A stretch of DNA of 17,313 nt, from NCBI GenBank assembly GCA_002347475.1, contig DDXI01000004.1, forward strand, positions 1 to 17,313. The letters are read 5' to 3'. Below, piece after piece: positions 1-7,265 of the stretch. How positions within the stretch are numbered: the stretch's first letter is position 1; each line of letters starts with the position of its first letter. The stretch comes from Peptococcaceae bacterium UBA2264 (GTDB taxonomy: Bacteria > Bacillota > Desulfitobacteriia > Desulfitobacteriales > Desulfitobacteriaceae). A model generated the notes under the pieces. That model was given only the letters and a program-made list of their open reading frames with translations, made no database searches and was not told the DNA's origin. A program made the position numbers and the translations under genes.

Positions 1-496
1 TCCCTCCGCTGCGGTCAACCAAAACACCCACACCCACAGGATCAGCTCCCAGTTTCCGTACGACATCCAAAACTTCACGAACAGAGCCGCCTGTTGTTAT
101 GACATCTTCAACAACCAGCACTTTTTCACCTGGAGACAAGTTAAAACCACGCCGCAAGTTCATTTTTCCATTTTCCCTCTCCGTAAATAAAGACCGCACA
201 CCCAAAGCCTTGGCTACCTCATGGGCTACAATAATCCCACCCATAGCCGGCCCGATAACCGTTTCTATCCCCTGGCCCTGCCAGGTTTTTGCTAATTCGG
301 CTCCCAGGTGGGCGGCCAGGTGGGGATATTGCAGAACCTGAGCACATTGCATGTATTGGGCGCTGTGTTTTCCGGAAGTCAGCCGGAAATGCCCTTGCAG
401 CAAAGCCCCGCTCTTTTCAAATATTTCCATAACATCAGTGCTGTTGCCCTCCCGGTTTTTCTCAGATTGGTTTTCTTGTTTTCTATCACAGGTCAT
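1..496 (-). CDS. pyrE: Orotate phosphoribosyltransferase, 3' end beyond window edge
   Basis: Partial gene: 165 codons are readable from the ATG at 496-494 and the frame runs off the left edge without a stop. OPRT transfers orotate onto PRPP to make OMP, the fifth step of UMP synthesis, in the cytoplasm. The PRPP-binding loop VLVVEDVITTGGS is visible at about residues 126-138, preceded by an IGPAMGG segment near residue 80 and by GHFRLTSGKHS typical of the Thermus/clostridial PyrE branch. The chosen ATG follows AAGGAAGGTGA at a workable distance. It gives a polar N-terminal extension of about 22 residues before the family-like MEIFEKSGALL; the ATG at 430 is an alternative start but has no good Shine-Dalgarno. 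The gene follows pyrF by 43 bp as the last visible pyr gene. Function is near certain; the start is moderately certain. Confidence 0.95.
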   Translation of the reverse strand, partial: MTCDRKQENQSEKNREGNSTDVMEIFEKSGALLQGHFRLTSGKHSAQYMQCAQVLQYPHLAAHLGAELAKTWQGQGIETVIGPAMGGIIVAHEVAKALGVRSLFTERENGKMNLRRGFNLSPGEKVLVVEDVITTGGSVREVLDVVRKLGADPVGVGVLVDRSGG

Positions 497-539
497 TTTC
501 TTGTCACCTTCCTTGCACAGATCAATAATATTTATCTGC

Positions 540-1247
540 TTATTCCTCCCAAAGACGATTCAGGGCTTCCAGGGGATCAGCAGCCCGGGTAACCGGCCTT
601 CCGACGACCAGATAAGAACTGCCGGCTGCGATAGCCTCCCGGGGTGTCAGGATTCGAACCTGGTCATTTTGTTCACTCCAGGCCGGACGAATTCCCGGAG
701 TAACCAGCAGGAATTCCTGACCACAGGCCTGCCGCAAAGCGGCAGCTTCCCTGGCCGAAGCCACCACCCCGTCAAGTCCGGCCCGCTGAGCAAGCTTGGC
801 CAGACCGAGTACCTGGTCCTCCAGACTGCGGCCAACTCCCAGATCATCCTGCAGGACTTTTTCCGACAGACTTGTCAAAACTGTAACCCCAATCAGCCTC
901 GTCTTCCCTCCGCTGCCAGGGAGCGTGCGCACTGCCTCTGCTGCCCGAGCCATCATCTCATAGCCTCCGCTGCAGTGAACATTTATAATATCAGCACCCC
1001 AGGAAACAAGCCCCCGAATTGCCCGTTCCACTGTATTGGGAATGTCATGAAGTTTTAAATCGAGAAAAACTGGAAATCCTAATTCTTTTAATTCCCGTAA
1101 AACAGCCGGACCTTCAATAGAATATAGTTCCAAACCTACCTTCAGCCAGCAGCCGCTGCCTTGCAGTTTGCGGGCCAGACCCAGAGCCTTCTCTTTATTC
1201 TCTACATCCAGGGCTACAATAACCTTCTTATTCAACTCATTAGCCAA
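540..1247 (-). CDS. pyrF: Orotidine 5'-phosphate decarboxylase
   Basis: Decarboxylates OMP to UMP, the last step of the pathway, as a cytoplasmic TIM-barrel dimer. The catalytic DxKxxD array is seen in LDLKLHDIPNTV (D63, K65, D68 counted from the start used here). The C-terminal phosphate site is seen as TPGIRP, and YLVVGRPVTRA precedes the end. With the TTG at 1247 the protein is 235 residues, close to the usual length of about 240, and begins MANELNKKVIVALDV, like characterised PyrF proteins. This TTG has a Shine-Dalgarno-like AAGGGGG nine bases upstream. The in-frame ATG at 1268 (242 residues) has only weak SD complementarity, and a TTG at 1331 would add a 28-residue tail unlike the family. 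pyrD ends at 1373, leaving about 125 bp without an obvious independent promoter, so it is probably co-transcribed with pyrD. Confidence 0.95.
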   Translation of the reverse strand: MANELNKKVIVALDVENKEKALGLARKLQGSGCWLKVGLELYSIEGPAVLRELKELGFPVFLDLKLHDIPNTVERAIRGLVSWGADIINVHCSGGYEMMARAAEAVRTLPGSGGKTRLIGVTVLTSLSEKVLQDDLGVGRSLEDQVLGLAKLAQRAGLDGVVASAREAAALRQACGQEFLLVTPGIRPAWSEQNDQVRILTPREAIAAGSSYLVVGRPVTRAADPLEALNRLWEE

Positions 1248-1372
1248 ATCCCCGAACCCCCTTACCATAATTACAGGTTTGATTTTTCCCAGCAGGATAA
1301 TCACAATTTTATTTTCCCTACCCCGTTCCAACCCTGCAAATCACTATTACTCAGTATGCGGGCAATCGTGAT

Positions 1373-2290
1373 TCACCTCTGCGCCAGCCCGACCAAATCC
1401 CGGCTTGACGCCAAACCATTTTTCCGGCAATACTGCTCTATCCCGGCCAAAATAGCCAGCGGAGCCCTTGGATTGACAAAATTCCCTGTACCGATACTGA
1501 CAGCACTGGCTCCGGCAAGCATAAATTCCACAGCATCCTGCCAGACAGTTATCCCGCCCATGCCAATAACCGGTATCTGCACAGCTTGGGCAACTTGCCA
1601 GACCATCCTCACAGCCACCGGACGAATAGCCGGACCGGAAAGCCCGCCAAAAATATTGGCCAAAAACGGACGGCGCTTCTCAATATCAATACTCATGCCC
1701 AATAAGGTATTGATCAGCGAAACAGCGTCAGCTCCGCCGGCCTCCACCGCCCGGGCCATCGCCACAATATCCGTAACATTCGGAGAAAGTTTGGCAATAA
1801 CCGGCAGATCGGTTTCCCTTTTGACAGCGGCAATAACCTCTTGGGCACTTTGCGGATCAGTACCAAAATGCATCCCGCCGTGCTTGACATTAGGACAGGA
1901 AATGTTTACCTCAATAGCCGCCAGGCCGCAGTCACTCTGCAAGGCCCGGGCCATCTGAACATAATCCTCCACCGCGAACCCGGAGATATTGACAATCACC
2001 GCTGTGGGCAGTTTTCGCAGACGCGGCAGATAAGAGCGCAGGAATTCCCCCAGACCAGGGTTTTCCAGACCAACCGCATTAAGCATCCCTCCCGGAGTTT
2101 CGGTTATGCGGGGAAGCGGATTACCCAGGCGGGGCTCGGGAGTAATACCCTTGACTGTGATCGCTCCCAAAGCCTCAGGCGGACAATAGTCCTGATATTC
2201 TTCCCCGAAACCATATGTTCCTGAACAGGTTACAAGCGGATTGCGCAAATTCAGGCCGGCCAGCGGAGTTCTGAAATCAACAGGAGGCAT
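1373..2290 (-). CDS. pyrD: Dihydroorotate dehydrogenase, catalytic (class 1B) subunit
   Basis: 305 residues. FMN-containing subunit that oxidises dihydroorotate to orotate in the cytoplasm and passes electrons to PyrK, which reduces NAD+. The N-terminal segment NPLVTCSGTYGFG and the NAVGLENPGL loop match class 1B enzymes. The catalytic base is the cysteine of VNISCPNVKHGG (C132), as expected for class 1 rather than the serine of class 2. The FMN phosphate site is formed by VIGMGGI and GASAVSIGTGNF near the C terminus. The ATG at 2290 overlaps the end of pyrK by 14 bp and has GGAGG-like sequence upstream inside pyrK, which implies translational coupling of the two subunits. The gene name is certain; NAD dependence is inferred from the adjacent pyrK. 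Confidence 0.97.
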   Translation of the reverse strand: MPPVDFRTPLAGLNLRNPLVTCSGTYGFGEEYQDYCPPEALGAITVKGITPEPRLGNPLPRITETPGGMLNAVGLENPGLGEFLRSYLPRLRKLPTAVIVNISGFAVEDYVQMARALQSDCGLAAIEVNISCPNVKHGGMHFGTDPQSAQEVIAAVKRETDLPVIAKLSPNVTDIVAMARAVEAGGADAVSLINTLLGMSIDIEKRRPFLANIFGGLSGPAIRPVAVRMVWQVAQAVQIPVIGMGGITVWQDAVEFMLAGASAVSIGTGNFVNPRAPLAILAGIEQYCRKNGLASSRDLVGLAQR

Positions 2291-3113
2291 TCCAAACTAC
2301 CTCCTCTCCCCGAAAAACCGGTCCGTCCTGACAGACTTTGGCGCGCCTTACCCGGCCCTGCCGGTCCTGCAGGGTAGCAACACAGCCCAAACAAGCCCCC
2401 AGGCCACAAGCCATATGTTCCTCCAGGGAAACCTCCACAGGCACTCCGGCCTGCAGGCAGTCGGCAGTCACAGCCTGCATCATTCCCGGCGGACCGCAGG
2501 CAGCAACCTGTACCGGCTCGCCGGCTGCAGCCGGACTAGGGTCGCTCTGCCGATACGCCTGCAGAAACTCCTGCAAGAACTCGGTCACCAGACCTTTTTT
2601 GCCGCAGCTGCCGTCAAGAGTACTTAGATATAAAGGCAGCCCCAGCTCTTCCCACATGGCCAGACCCGAGCATTCCAACAGGGAGCTGTTCTCTCCGCCC
2701 CAAAACAGGCGCACGGTCAATCCCTGCTTTTTAGCCGCTGCAGCCAGGGCATAAAGCGGAAAAACACCGATCCCACCAGCGACAAGCCACAATTCTCCTT
2801 GGGCAGGCAAAGTGAAGCCCTTACCCAGCGGACCCAGTAAATTCAGCTTCTGGCCGGGACCCGCCTTGGAGAGGAGTTCTGTACCCTTACCTTTGATCTT
2901 ATACAACAGAGTTATTTCCTGACACTCAGGATCAATAGCCGCAATACTGATCGGCCGGCGCAGCAGGGGATCGAGGGTCGATCCAACCTGAAGGTGGACA
3001 AACTGCCCAGGCTTGGCTTGCTGAGCAATCGGCCCCTTCAGGACCAATTTTCGTATTCCCAGGTCAGCCGAACCGAGAATTTCATTCAGGACAATTTCTT
3101 GATCAATGAGCAT
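2277..3113 (-). CDS. pyrK: Dihydroorotate dehydrogenase B, electron-transfer subunit (FAD, 2Fe-2S)
   Basis: 278 residues. Ferredoxin-reductase-like partner of PyrD that carries FAD and one 2Fe-2S cluster and moves electrons from FMN to NAD+. The FAD-binding motif RRPISI is at 52-57. The nucleotide-binding glycine stretch VAGGIGVFPLYAL is at about 111-123, and ACGPPGMM at 205-212. Four cysteines, C236, C241, C244 and C261 (spacing C-x4-C-x2-C-x16-C), form the expected cluster site. The start ATG has a strong AAAGGAGG upstream in the short gap after pyrC. The overlap with pyrD is typical of the obligate complex. Proline/alanine-rich residues 191-200 look like a small lineage-specific loop. Identification is very secure. 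Confidence 0.97.
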   Translation of the reverse strand: MLIDQEIVLNEILGSADLGIRKLVLKGPIAQQAKPGQFVHLQVGSTLDPLLRRPISIAAIDPECQEITLLYKIKGKGTELLSKAGPGQKLNLLGPLGKGFTLPAQGELWLVAGGIGVFPLYALAAAAKKQGLTVRLFWGGENSSLLECSGLAMWEELGLPLYLSTLDGSCGKKGLVTEFLQEFLQAYRQSDPSPAAAGEPVQVAACGPPGMMQAVTADCLQAGVPVEVSLEEHMACGLGACLGCVATLQDRQGRVRRAKVCQDGPVFRGEEVVWNASC

Positions 3114-3125
3114 ACTTCGCCTCCT

Positions 3126-4427
3126 TTATTCCCTATTCGCAACCAGACGGCCTCCGACCCAGGTCATAACAGGACAGCCCTGCAATTTCGTATGCAAAAA
3201 AGGAGTGTTCTGCGCTTTGGAAGCCAAATTCTCTATTTTTATTTCCAGGGTGCGGTCAGGATCAAACAAAACCATATCTGCTCTCTGACCCGGTTTCAAG
3301 CTGCCTCCAGCCAGACCGAACCGCCGGGCCGGCGCCAAGCTCCAGGCTTCAAGCAAACGTTTTACAGATAATATGCCAGGGGCAATAAGATAGTGCCAGA
3401 CTGCTGCCAGCGAAGTTTCCAACCCATTGATTCCGAACGGAGCCTCAGCAAAAGGCCGGGCCTTTTCTTCCCAGGTATGAGGAGCATGGTCGGTAGCCAA
3501 CATATCAATGGTGCCCTCCAGCAGGGCCTCCAGCAATGCTTCGCGGTCATCCGCTGTCCGCAAGGGAGGATTCACCTTGAGGGAGGTTTTCGTCAGTTGG
3601 ACGTCTTCATCACAAAAAATCAGATGGTGGGGATTGACTTCGGCTGTGACATTGAGACCCTTTTTCTTGGCCTGCCTGATCAAATCCACACTCTGGCGGC
3701 AGGAAATATGGGCTAAATGAAGTACCCCGGAGGTCTCCTCTGCCAGCATTAAATCCCGGGCAACCATAACGCTTTCTGCGCAGGAGGGAATCCCTTTCAG
3801 CCCCAGGCGGGCAGAGACCAAACCCTTGTGCATGACTCCCTTGGCGGCCAGAGCATCATCCTCACAATGACTGATAATTGGCAAACAGCTCAGTTTGGCA
3901 TATTCCAGGGCTAAGCGCATGACTTCGGCATTCTGGATGCCATGTCCGTCATCGGAAAATCCCACGGCTCCGCCGGCAGCCAGATCCATCATCTCCACCA
4001 ATTCCTGGCCCTGCATACCCTTGGTGACTGCTGCGACCGGATAAACCCTGGCCAGACCGGCCCGCTCACCCTGAGCCCGAACAAATTCCACCAAGGCTCG
4101 CTGGTCAATTACCGGTTTGGTATTGGCCATAGCTAGGACAGAAGTAAAGCCACCGCGGACTGCTGCTTGGGCCCCGCTGGCAATATCCTCTTTCTCCTCC
4201 TGTCCAGGTTCCCGCAAGTGGGTATGGACATCGATCAAACCCGGAAAAAGCAGCCTGCCTTCGCCGTCGAGCACCTCCAAGGTCTCGCCCTCAGCTTTGG
4301 CCTGCACCTCTTCTTCCTGAAACGTAACAGAAATTTCGAAAATCCTGGCATCTTTAACCAAAATATCCCGGACGGCTGCCAGGTCTTGGGCCGGATCTAC
4401 AATCTGAACATTCTTAAGCCATAACAT
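3126..4427 (-). CDS. pyrC: Dihydroorotase (class I)
   Basis: 433 residues. Zinc amidohydrolase that cyclises N-carbamoyl-aspartate to dihydroorotate. The metal ligands are all present: HTHLREPG (H68 and H70), the bridging Asp in GFSDDGHGI (D160), H187 in ISHCED, H240 in LAHIS and the catalytic D313 in ATDHAPHT. The substrate segment MANTKPV is near 100. Compared with Bacillus enzymes the N-terminal beta domain carries roughly nine extra residues, an acidic stretch rich in E and A at about 38-48, which shifts the active-site numbering. The ATG sits inside the last codons of pyrB (14 bp overlap) and uses GGAGGAAC as ribosome binding site, so translation is probably coupled. In Bacillus the carbamoyl-phosphate synthase genes follow; here pyrK follows directly after 12 bp. 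Confidence 0.97.
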   Translation of the reverse strand: MLWLKNVQIVDPAQDLAAVRDILVKDARIFEISVTFQEEEVQAKAEGETLEVLDGEGRLLFPGLIDVHTHLREPGQEEKEDIASGAQAAVRGGFTSVLAMANTKPVIDQRALVEFVRAQGERAGLARVYPVAAVTKGMQGQELVEMMDLAAGGAVGFSDDGHGIQNAEVMRLALEYAKLSCLPIISHCEDDALAAKGVMHKGLVSARLGLKGIPSCAESVMVARDLMLAEETSGVLHLAHISCRQSVDLIRQAKKKGLNVTAEVNPHHLIFCDEDVQLTKTSLKVNPPLRTADDREALLEALLEGTIDMLATDHAPHTWEEKARPFAEAPFGINGLETSLAAVWHYLIAPGILSVKRLLEAWSLAPARRFGLAGGSLKPGQRADMVLFDPDRTLEIKIENLASKAQNTPFLHTKLQGCPVMTWVGGRLVANRE

Positions 4428-5349
4428 TGCTTGTTCCTCCTGCCAATAAATATATCAATGCCATTCTTACCGCCACACCGTTAGTAACCTGCTCTTCTAT
4501 TTTGGCCATGGGGCTATCGGCCAGTTCACTGCTTATCTCTACTCCCCGATTCATGGGTCCGGGATGAAGCACTATCGTCTTTCTGCCGGTCTTTTTCAGT
4601 TTCTGGCTGGATATGCCGTACAGCCGGCTATATTCCCGCAGGCTTGGAAAAAGCCCACTCTGCTGGCGTTCCAGCTGCAGGCGCAAAGCCATTACCACAT
4701 CCGCCCCTTCTAATTCCCCATCCAGATTGTGCGACATTTTCACACCCAAAGCCTTCATTTCTGGCGGGAGCAGAGTCGGCGGCCCAACCAGCGTTACCTC
4801 AGCCCCCATTTTGGTCAGCCCCCAGGCATTGCTGCGGGCTACCCGGGAATGCAGGATATCACCGATAATGACTACTTTTTTACCGGTCAAATCACCAAAT
4901 TCTTCCTGCATCGTAAACATGTCCAGCAAAGCTTGCGTGGGGTGTTCATGTTGGCCGTCACCGGCATTGATGATCCCGGCCTGCAGGTATTCTGCCAGAA
5001 AGGCTGCTGCCCCGGAAGCAGCATGGCGAATAACGACCAAATCGACCTTCATGGCCGCAATCGTTTTGGCAGTATCCAGGAGACTCTCTCCCTTGCTGAC
5101 ACTGCTTTGGGCAACGGCAATACTGGCAGTATCGGCTCCCAGAATTTTTCCCGCTGTTTCAAAAGAAGTCCTGGTACGGGTACTGGCTTCATAAAACAAA
5201 TGCATTACTGATTTTCCCCGGAGAGTGGGGAGTTTCTTAAGCGGACGCAGTAAGACCTCCTTCATGGGTTTGGCGGTCTGTAATATATGACTTATTTCTT
5301 CCTTGCTTAAATTTTCCAGACCTAATATGTGTTTACGCTGCCATAGCAT
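4414..5349 (-). CDS. pyrB: Aspartate carbamoyltransferase, catalytic subunit
   Basis: 311 residues from the ATG at 5349. Condenses carbamoyl phosphate and aspartate, the committed step of UMP synthesis. The carbamoyl-phosphate loop FYEASTRTRTSFE is at 52-64, HPTQALLD at 136-143, and VLHPGPMNRGVE lies near the C terminus. The frame stays open upstream to 5424, but the residues there (MVYFCLLP...) are encoded by the attenuator terminator and are not ATCase-like. The ATG at 5349 has a perfect AAAGGAGG and gives the family's normal N terminus. No pyrI regulatory subunit is nearby, as in other Gram-positive bacteria. Expression is gated by the PyrR attenuator directly upstream and, through read-through, by the one ahead of pyrR. 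Confidence 0.97.
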   Translation of the reverse strand: MLWQRKHILGLENLSKEEISHILQTAKPMKEVLLRPLKKLPTLRGKSVMHLFYEASTRTRTSFETAGKILGADTASIAVAQSSVSKGESLLDTAKTIAAMKVDLVVIRHAASGAAAFLAEYLQAGIINAGDGQHEHPTQALLDMFTMQEEFGDLTGKKVVIIGDILHSRVARSNAWGLTKMGAEVTLVGPPTLLPPEMKALGVKMSHNLDGELEGADVVMALRLQLERQQSGLFPSLREYSRLYGISSQKLKKTGRKTIVLHPGPMNRGVEISSELADSPMAKIEEQVTNGVAVRMALIYLLAGGTSNVMA

Positions 5350-5378
5350 TGCTAAAACCTCCTTTTGCCGCTTTAAGC

Positions 5379-5410
5379 AAAACAAAAACCTCCTACCCTG
5401 GGGTAAGAGG
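5379..5410 (-). terminator. Intrinsic terminator of the pyrR-pyrB attenuator
   Basis: Minus-strand hairpin with arms CCTCTTACC (5410-5402) and GGTAGGAGG (5397-5389), one G-U pair and a short loop. It is followed by TTTTTGTTTT at 5388-5379. The pyrB Shine-Dalgarno lies about 20 bp further on, so termination here would prevent pyrB synthesis. Confidence 0.88.
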
Positions 5411-5486
5411 CAGAAATAAACCAAATCATATCCTGCTGCTTAACCCTTGGTCATCTCACCGGAAGACATTTAAAGGGAGACTCAAG
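5379..5486 (-). promoter_or_regulatory. PyrR-dependent attenuator between pyrR and pyrB
   Basis: A full attenuator can be drawn from the minus strand. Anti-antiterminator (PyrR binding loop): CTTGA and CCCTT (5486-5473) pair with AAGGG and TTAAG (5448-5439), enclosing an upper stem GTC/GAC and hexaloop CGGTGA (5461-5456), which fits the CNGNGA hexaloop of PyrR sites. Antiterminator: GGGTTAAG (5446-5439), with a further CAG, can instead pair with CTG and CTTACCC in 5413-5401. Terminator: the 5' arm CCTCTTACCC overlaps that antiterminator arm. PyrR loaded with UMP should hold the first hairpin, free the terminator and reduce pyrB-to-pyrE transcription. The structure is read directly; the mechanism is known for Bacillus PyrR. 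Confidence 0.88.
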
Positions 5487-5495
5487 ATATCTGAA

Positions 5496-6044
5496 TTAGC
5501 CTGGTTTTTCCATAAGTAATACTTCATCTGAATCATCTACTTCACGCAGACAAACCGAGACACTTTCTCTGCGAGAAGTTGGGACATTTTTACCTACATA
5601 ATCAGCTCTGATCGGCAGCTCCCGATGTCCCCGGTCTACCAGAACGGCTAATTGGATCCGCTGCGGCCTGCCCAAATCCATCATTGCATCCAGGGCAGCG
5701 CGAGCTGTCCGGCCGGTAAAAAGCACGTCATCCACCAGAATAACCTGTTTGCCCTGAACATCAAAAGGAACATCTGTTTCGTGGACAACCGGCTGAAAGC
5801 CGATAGTGCTGAAATCATCCCGGTAAAGAGTTATATCTAAAATGCCCAGAGGCAGTTTCACACCCTCAAACTCCAGGATCAGGTTCTGCAGCCGTTCTGC
5901 CAGAGGCACCCCCCGACGTCGTACCCCAATCAGGACAACGTCTAGTGTCCCTTTATTTTTTTCAATAATTTCGTGAGCTATTCTGGTCAAAGCCCGGCGA
6001 ATACCATTGGCATCCATAATCCTGCTTTTAGTAATCCCTTCCAT
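5496..6044 (-). CDS. pyrR: Pyrimidine operon attenuation regulator / uracil phosphoribosyltransferase
   Basis: 182 residues, the normal length for PyrR. A type I phosphoribosyltransferase-fold RNA-binding protein that, with UMP bound, stabilises anti-antiterminator hairpins in pyr mRNA; many family members keep weak uracil phosphoribosyltransferase activity. The PRPP-binding motif VILVDDVLFTGRTAR is at 101-115, and the flexible-loop region DITLYRDDF at 70-78. The basic patch LIGVRRRGVPLAERL near 38-52 belongs to the RNA-binding face in the family. The ATG has AAAGGGGTG upstream. It is the first gene of the operon, located between two RNA hairpins that fit its own recognition motif, so it should autoregulate. 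Very secure identification. Confidence 0.97.
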   Translation of the reverse strand: MEGITKSRIMDANGIRRALTRIAHEIIEKNKGTLDVVLIGVRRRGVPLAERLQNLILEFEGVKLPLGILDITLYRDDFSTIGFQPVVHETDVPFDVQGKQVILVDDVLFTGRTARAALDAMMDLGRPQRIQLAVLVDRGHRELPIRADYVGKNVPTSRRESVSVCLREVDDSDEVLLMEKPG

Positions 6045-6098
6045 GCTTAGACACCCCTTTCCGTTTACCCTACCACCAAGATGTCAGAGGCAAGACGC

Positions 6099-6125
6099 AA
6101 AAAAAAATCCGTCTTCACAGACAGA
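6099..6125 (-). terminator. Intrinsic terminator of the pyrR leader
   Basis: Arms TCTGTC (6125-6120) and GACGGA (6113-6108) with loop TGTGAA, followed by nine T residues at 6107-6099. The pyrR ATG lies 55 bp downstream. Confidence 0.88.
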
Positions 6126-6176
6126 CCTATCCCTTCATGTCTGCCTTTTGTGTCTCACAGGACTCTTTTTAAAGGC
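6099..6176 (-). promoter_or_regulatory. PyrR-dependent attenuator in the pyrR leader
   Basis: Minus strand, 5' to 3'. Binding loop: GCCTTT (6176-6171) pairs with AAAGGC (6148-6143). Inside lie a purine-rich bulge AAAAAGA and an upper stem GTC/GAC closing the hexaloop CTGTGA (6160-6155). The stretch AGTCCTGTGAGACA agrees with the PyrR consensus ARUCCNGNGAGGYU at 12 of 14 positions. Antiterminator: AGGCAGAC (6146-6139) pairs over 8 bp with GTCTGTCT (6126-6119). That pairing takes bases from both the binding loop and the terminator, so the three structures are mutually exclusive. This is the first checkpoint for the whole operon, about 20 bp after the predicted start of transcription. Confidence 0.9.
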
Positions 6177-6191
6177 CATTACTTAAGTTTC

Positions 6192-6220
6192 AGTTTACCC
6201 CAGATAGCCTCAATAGTCAA
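6192..6220 (-). promoter_or_regulatory. Probable housekeeping promoter of the pyr operon
   Basis: Minus strand TTGACT (6220-6215) as -35, exactly 17 bp, then TAAACT (6197-6192) as -10. The -35 matches the vegetative consensus at 5 of 6 positions and the -10 at 4 of 6. Transcription would start near 6185, just ahead of the attenuator, giving a leader of about 140 nt. It lies between the rluD stop and pyrR, and no terminator is evident after rluD, so read-through from lspA-rluD is also possible. Confidence 0.7.
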
Positions 6221-6252
6221 ACAAAAGAGCAGTAAATAGAGCAGTCAAATAA

Positions 6253-7227
6253 TCACGTATTTTTCTGCTGTCTTAATTTGTACAGGATCTCCCTAAATTT
6301 CTCCGGCTGAGGAGCAGAAAATTGCAGCCATTTACCGCTGCGCGGATGGACAAAGCCCAATTCGGCGGCATGTAACATTTGGCCGTTAAGATTGAAACAA
6401 TTTTTAGGGGGTCCGTATAAAGGATCTCCCAAGACAGGATGCCCGATATAGGCCATGTGAACTCTGATTTGATGAGTACGTCCTGTTTCCAGTTGAACTT
6501 CCACATAAGAAAATTCTCGAAATCTTTCTAAGACAGTAAAATGAGTCACTGCTCGCTTGGAATTTTTGAGAGTAACTGCCATCTGTTTGCGTTCCAGGGG
6601 ATTACGCCCAATGGGAGCCTCGATTGTGCCCCTGGGCTCCCGAATAATACCGTGAACAATGGCTTGGTATTTACGAGCTGTAGTATGCTCTTTAAGCTGT
6701 TGGGACAAATTTCCATGAGCAAAATCATTTTTGGCTATAACTAAAAGACCGGATGTATCTTTATCAATACGATGAACAATTCCTGGACGAAGAATCCCAT
6801 TGATCCCAGAAAGATTATCACAATGATACATCAGGGCGTTCACTAAAGTACCTGTCCAGGCCCCCGGCGCAGGGTGCACAACCATGCCCTGGGCTTTGTT
6901 AATAACCAAAAGATCCTCATCTTCATAGACTATATCCAGGGGAATATTCTCTGGTAAGACCTCTAATATGCGGGGCTCAGGAATCCAAACCTGTATTTCA
7001 TCCCCCACACGAATTTTGTAATTGGCTTTGACAATTTCTCCGTTAATTAAAACGCAACCTTCACTGATAAGATTCTGAACAAAGGTCCGGCTTAGAGCCA
7101 AAACCTCCGCAACTCCCACATCAATTCTCAGCCCGGGTTCCAGGATCAGATTCCTTTGTTCTCCGCTCAATTGAAGCTCAACCGGCTGCTCTTTTTCCGC
7201 CATAGCAGGTTTTTTGAGTTTTTTCAT
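6253..7227 (-). CDS. RluA-family pseudouridine synthase (RluD-like)
   Basis: 324 residues from the ATG at 7227. Isomerises specific uridines to pseudouridine in structured RNA, most likely 23S rRNA, but the target site cannot be read from sequence. An S4 RNA-binding domain (about 33-80: VGVAEVLALSRTFVQNLISEG through VLINGEIVKANYKIRVGDEI, shown here in short pieces only) precedes the catalytic domain. The catalytic aspartate lies in GIVHRIDKDTSGL (D155), and ETGRTHQIRVH and GDPLYG follow as in RluD. The frame is open to a TTG at 7302 that overlaps lspA, but the ATG at 7227 has AGGTGG eight bases ahead and gives a normal length. It follows lspA by 38 bp, the common lspA-rluD pair of Gram-positive bacteria. 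Confidence 0.95.
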   Translation of the reverse strand: MKKLKKPAMAEKEQPVELQLSGEQRNLILEPGLRIDVGVAEVLALSRTFVQNLISEGCVLINGEIVKANYKIRVGDEIQVWIPEPRILEVLPENIPLDIVYEDEDLLVINKAQGMVVHPAPGAWTGTLVNALMYHCDNLSGINGILRPGIVHRIDKDTSGLLVIAKNDFAHGNLSQQLKEHTTARKYQAIVHGIIREPRGTIEAPIGRNPLERKQMAVTLKNSKRAVTHFTVLERFREFSYVEVQLETGRTHQIRVHMAYIGHPVLGDPLYGPPKNCFNLNGQMLHAAELGFVHPRSGKWLQFSAPQPEKFREILYKLRQQKNT

Positions 7228-7262
7228 GTTTTTACCACCTGTTTTACTGCTTGTTTTACTGC
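7228..7262 (-). repeat. Short imperfect direct repeats before rluD
   Basis: The gap between lspA and the rluD ATG is almost entirely made of a unit close to GCAGTAAAACA, present twice and followed by a degenerate third copy (GGTGGTAAAAACA). The third copy supplies the AGGTGG ribosome binding site and the ATG. It looks like slippage-type duplication of the ribosome binding region; no function is known. Confidence 0.6.
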
Positions 7263-7265
7263 CTG

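Noticed and set aside
351..1058. Long plus-strand open frame opposite pyrE/pyrF
   Set aside because: It is antisense to two clearly identified enzymes, and its translation is low in recognisable motifs and rich in Ser/Pro, as expected of a shadow frame.
4613..5194. Plus-strand open frame opposite pyrB
   Set aside because: It lies entirely opposite the conserved ATCase coding sequence, with no ribosome site and no family resemblance.
5350..5424. N-terminal extension of pyrB by 25 codons
   Set aside because: The extra codons cover the attenuator terminator and its T-run, while the ATG at 5349 has a perfect Shine-Dalgarno.
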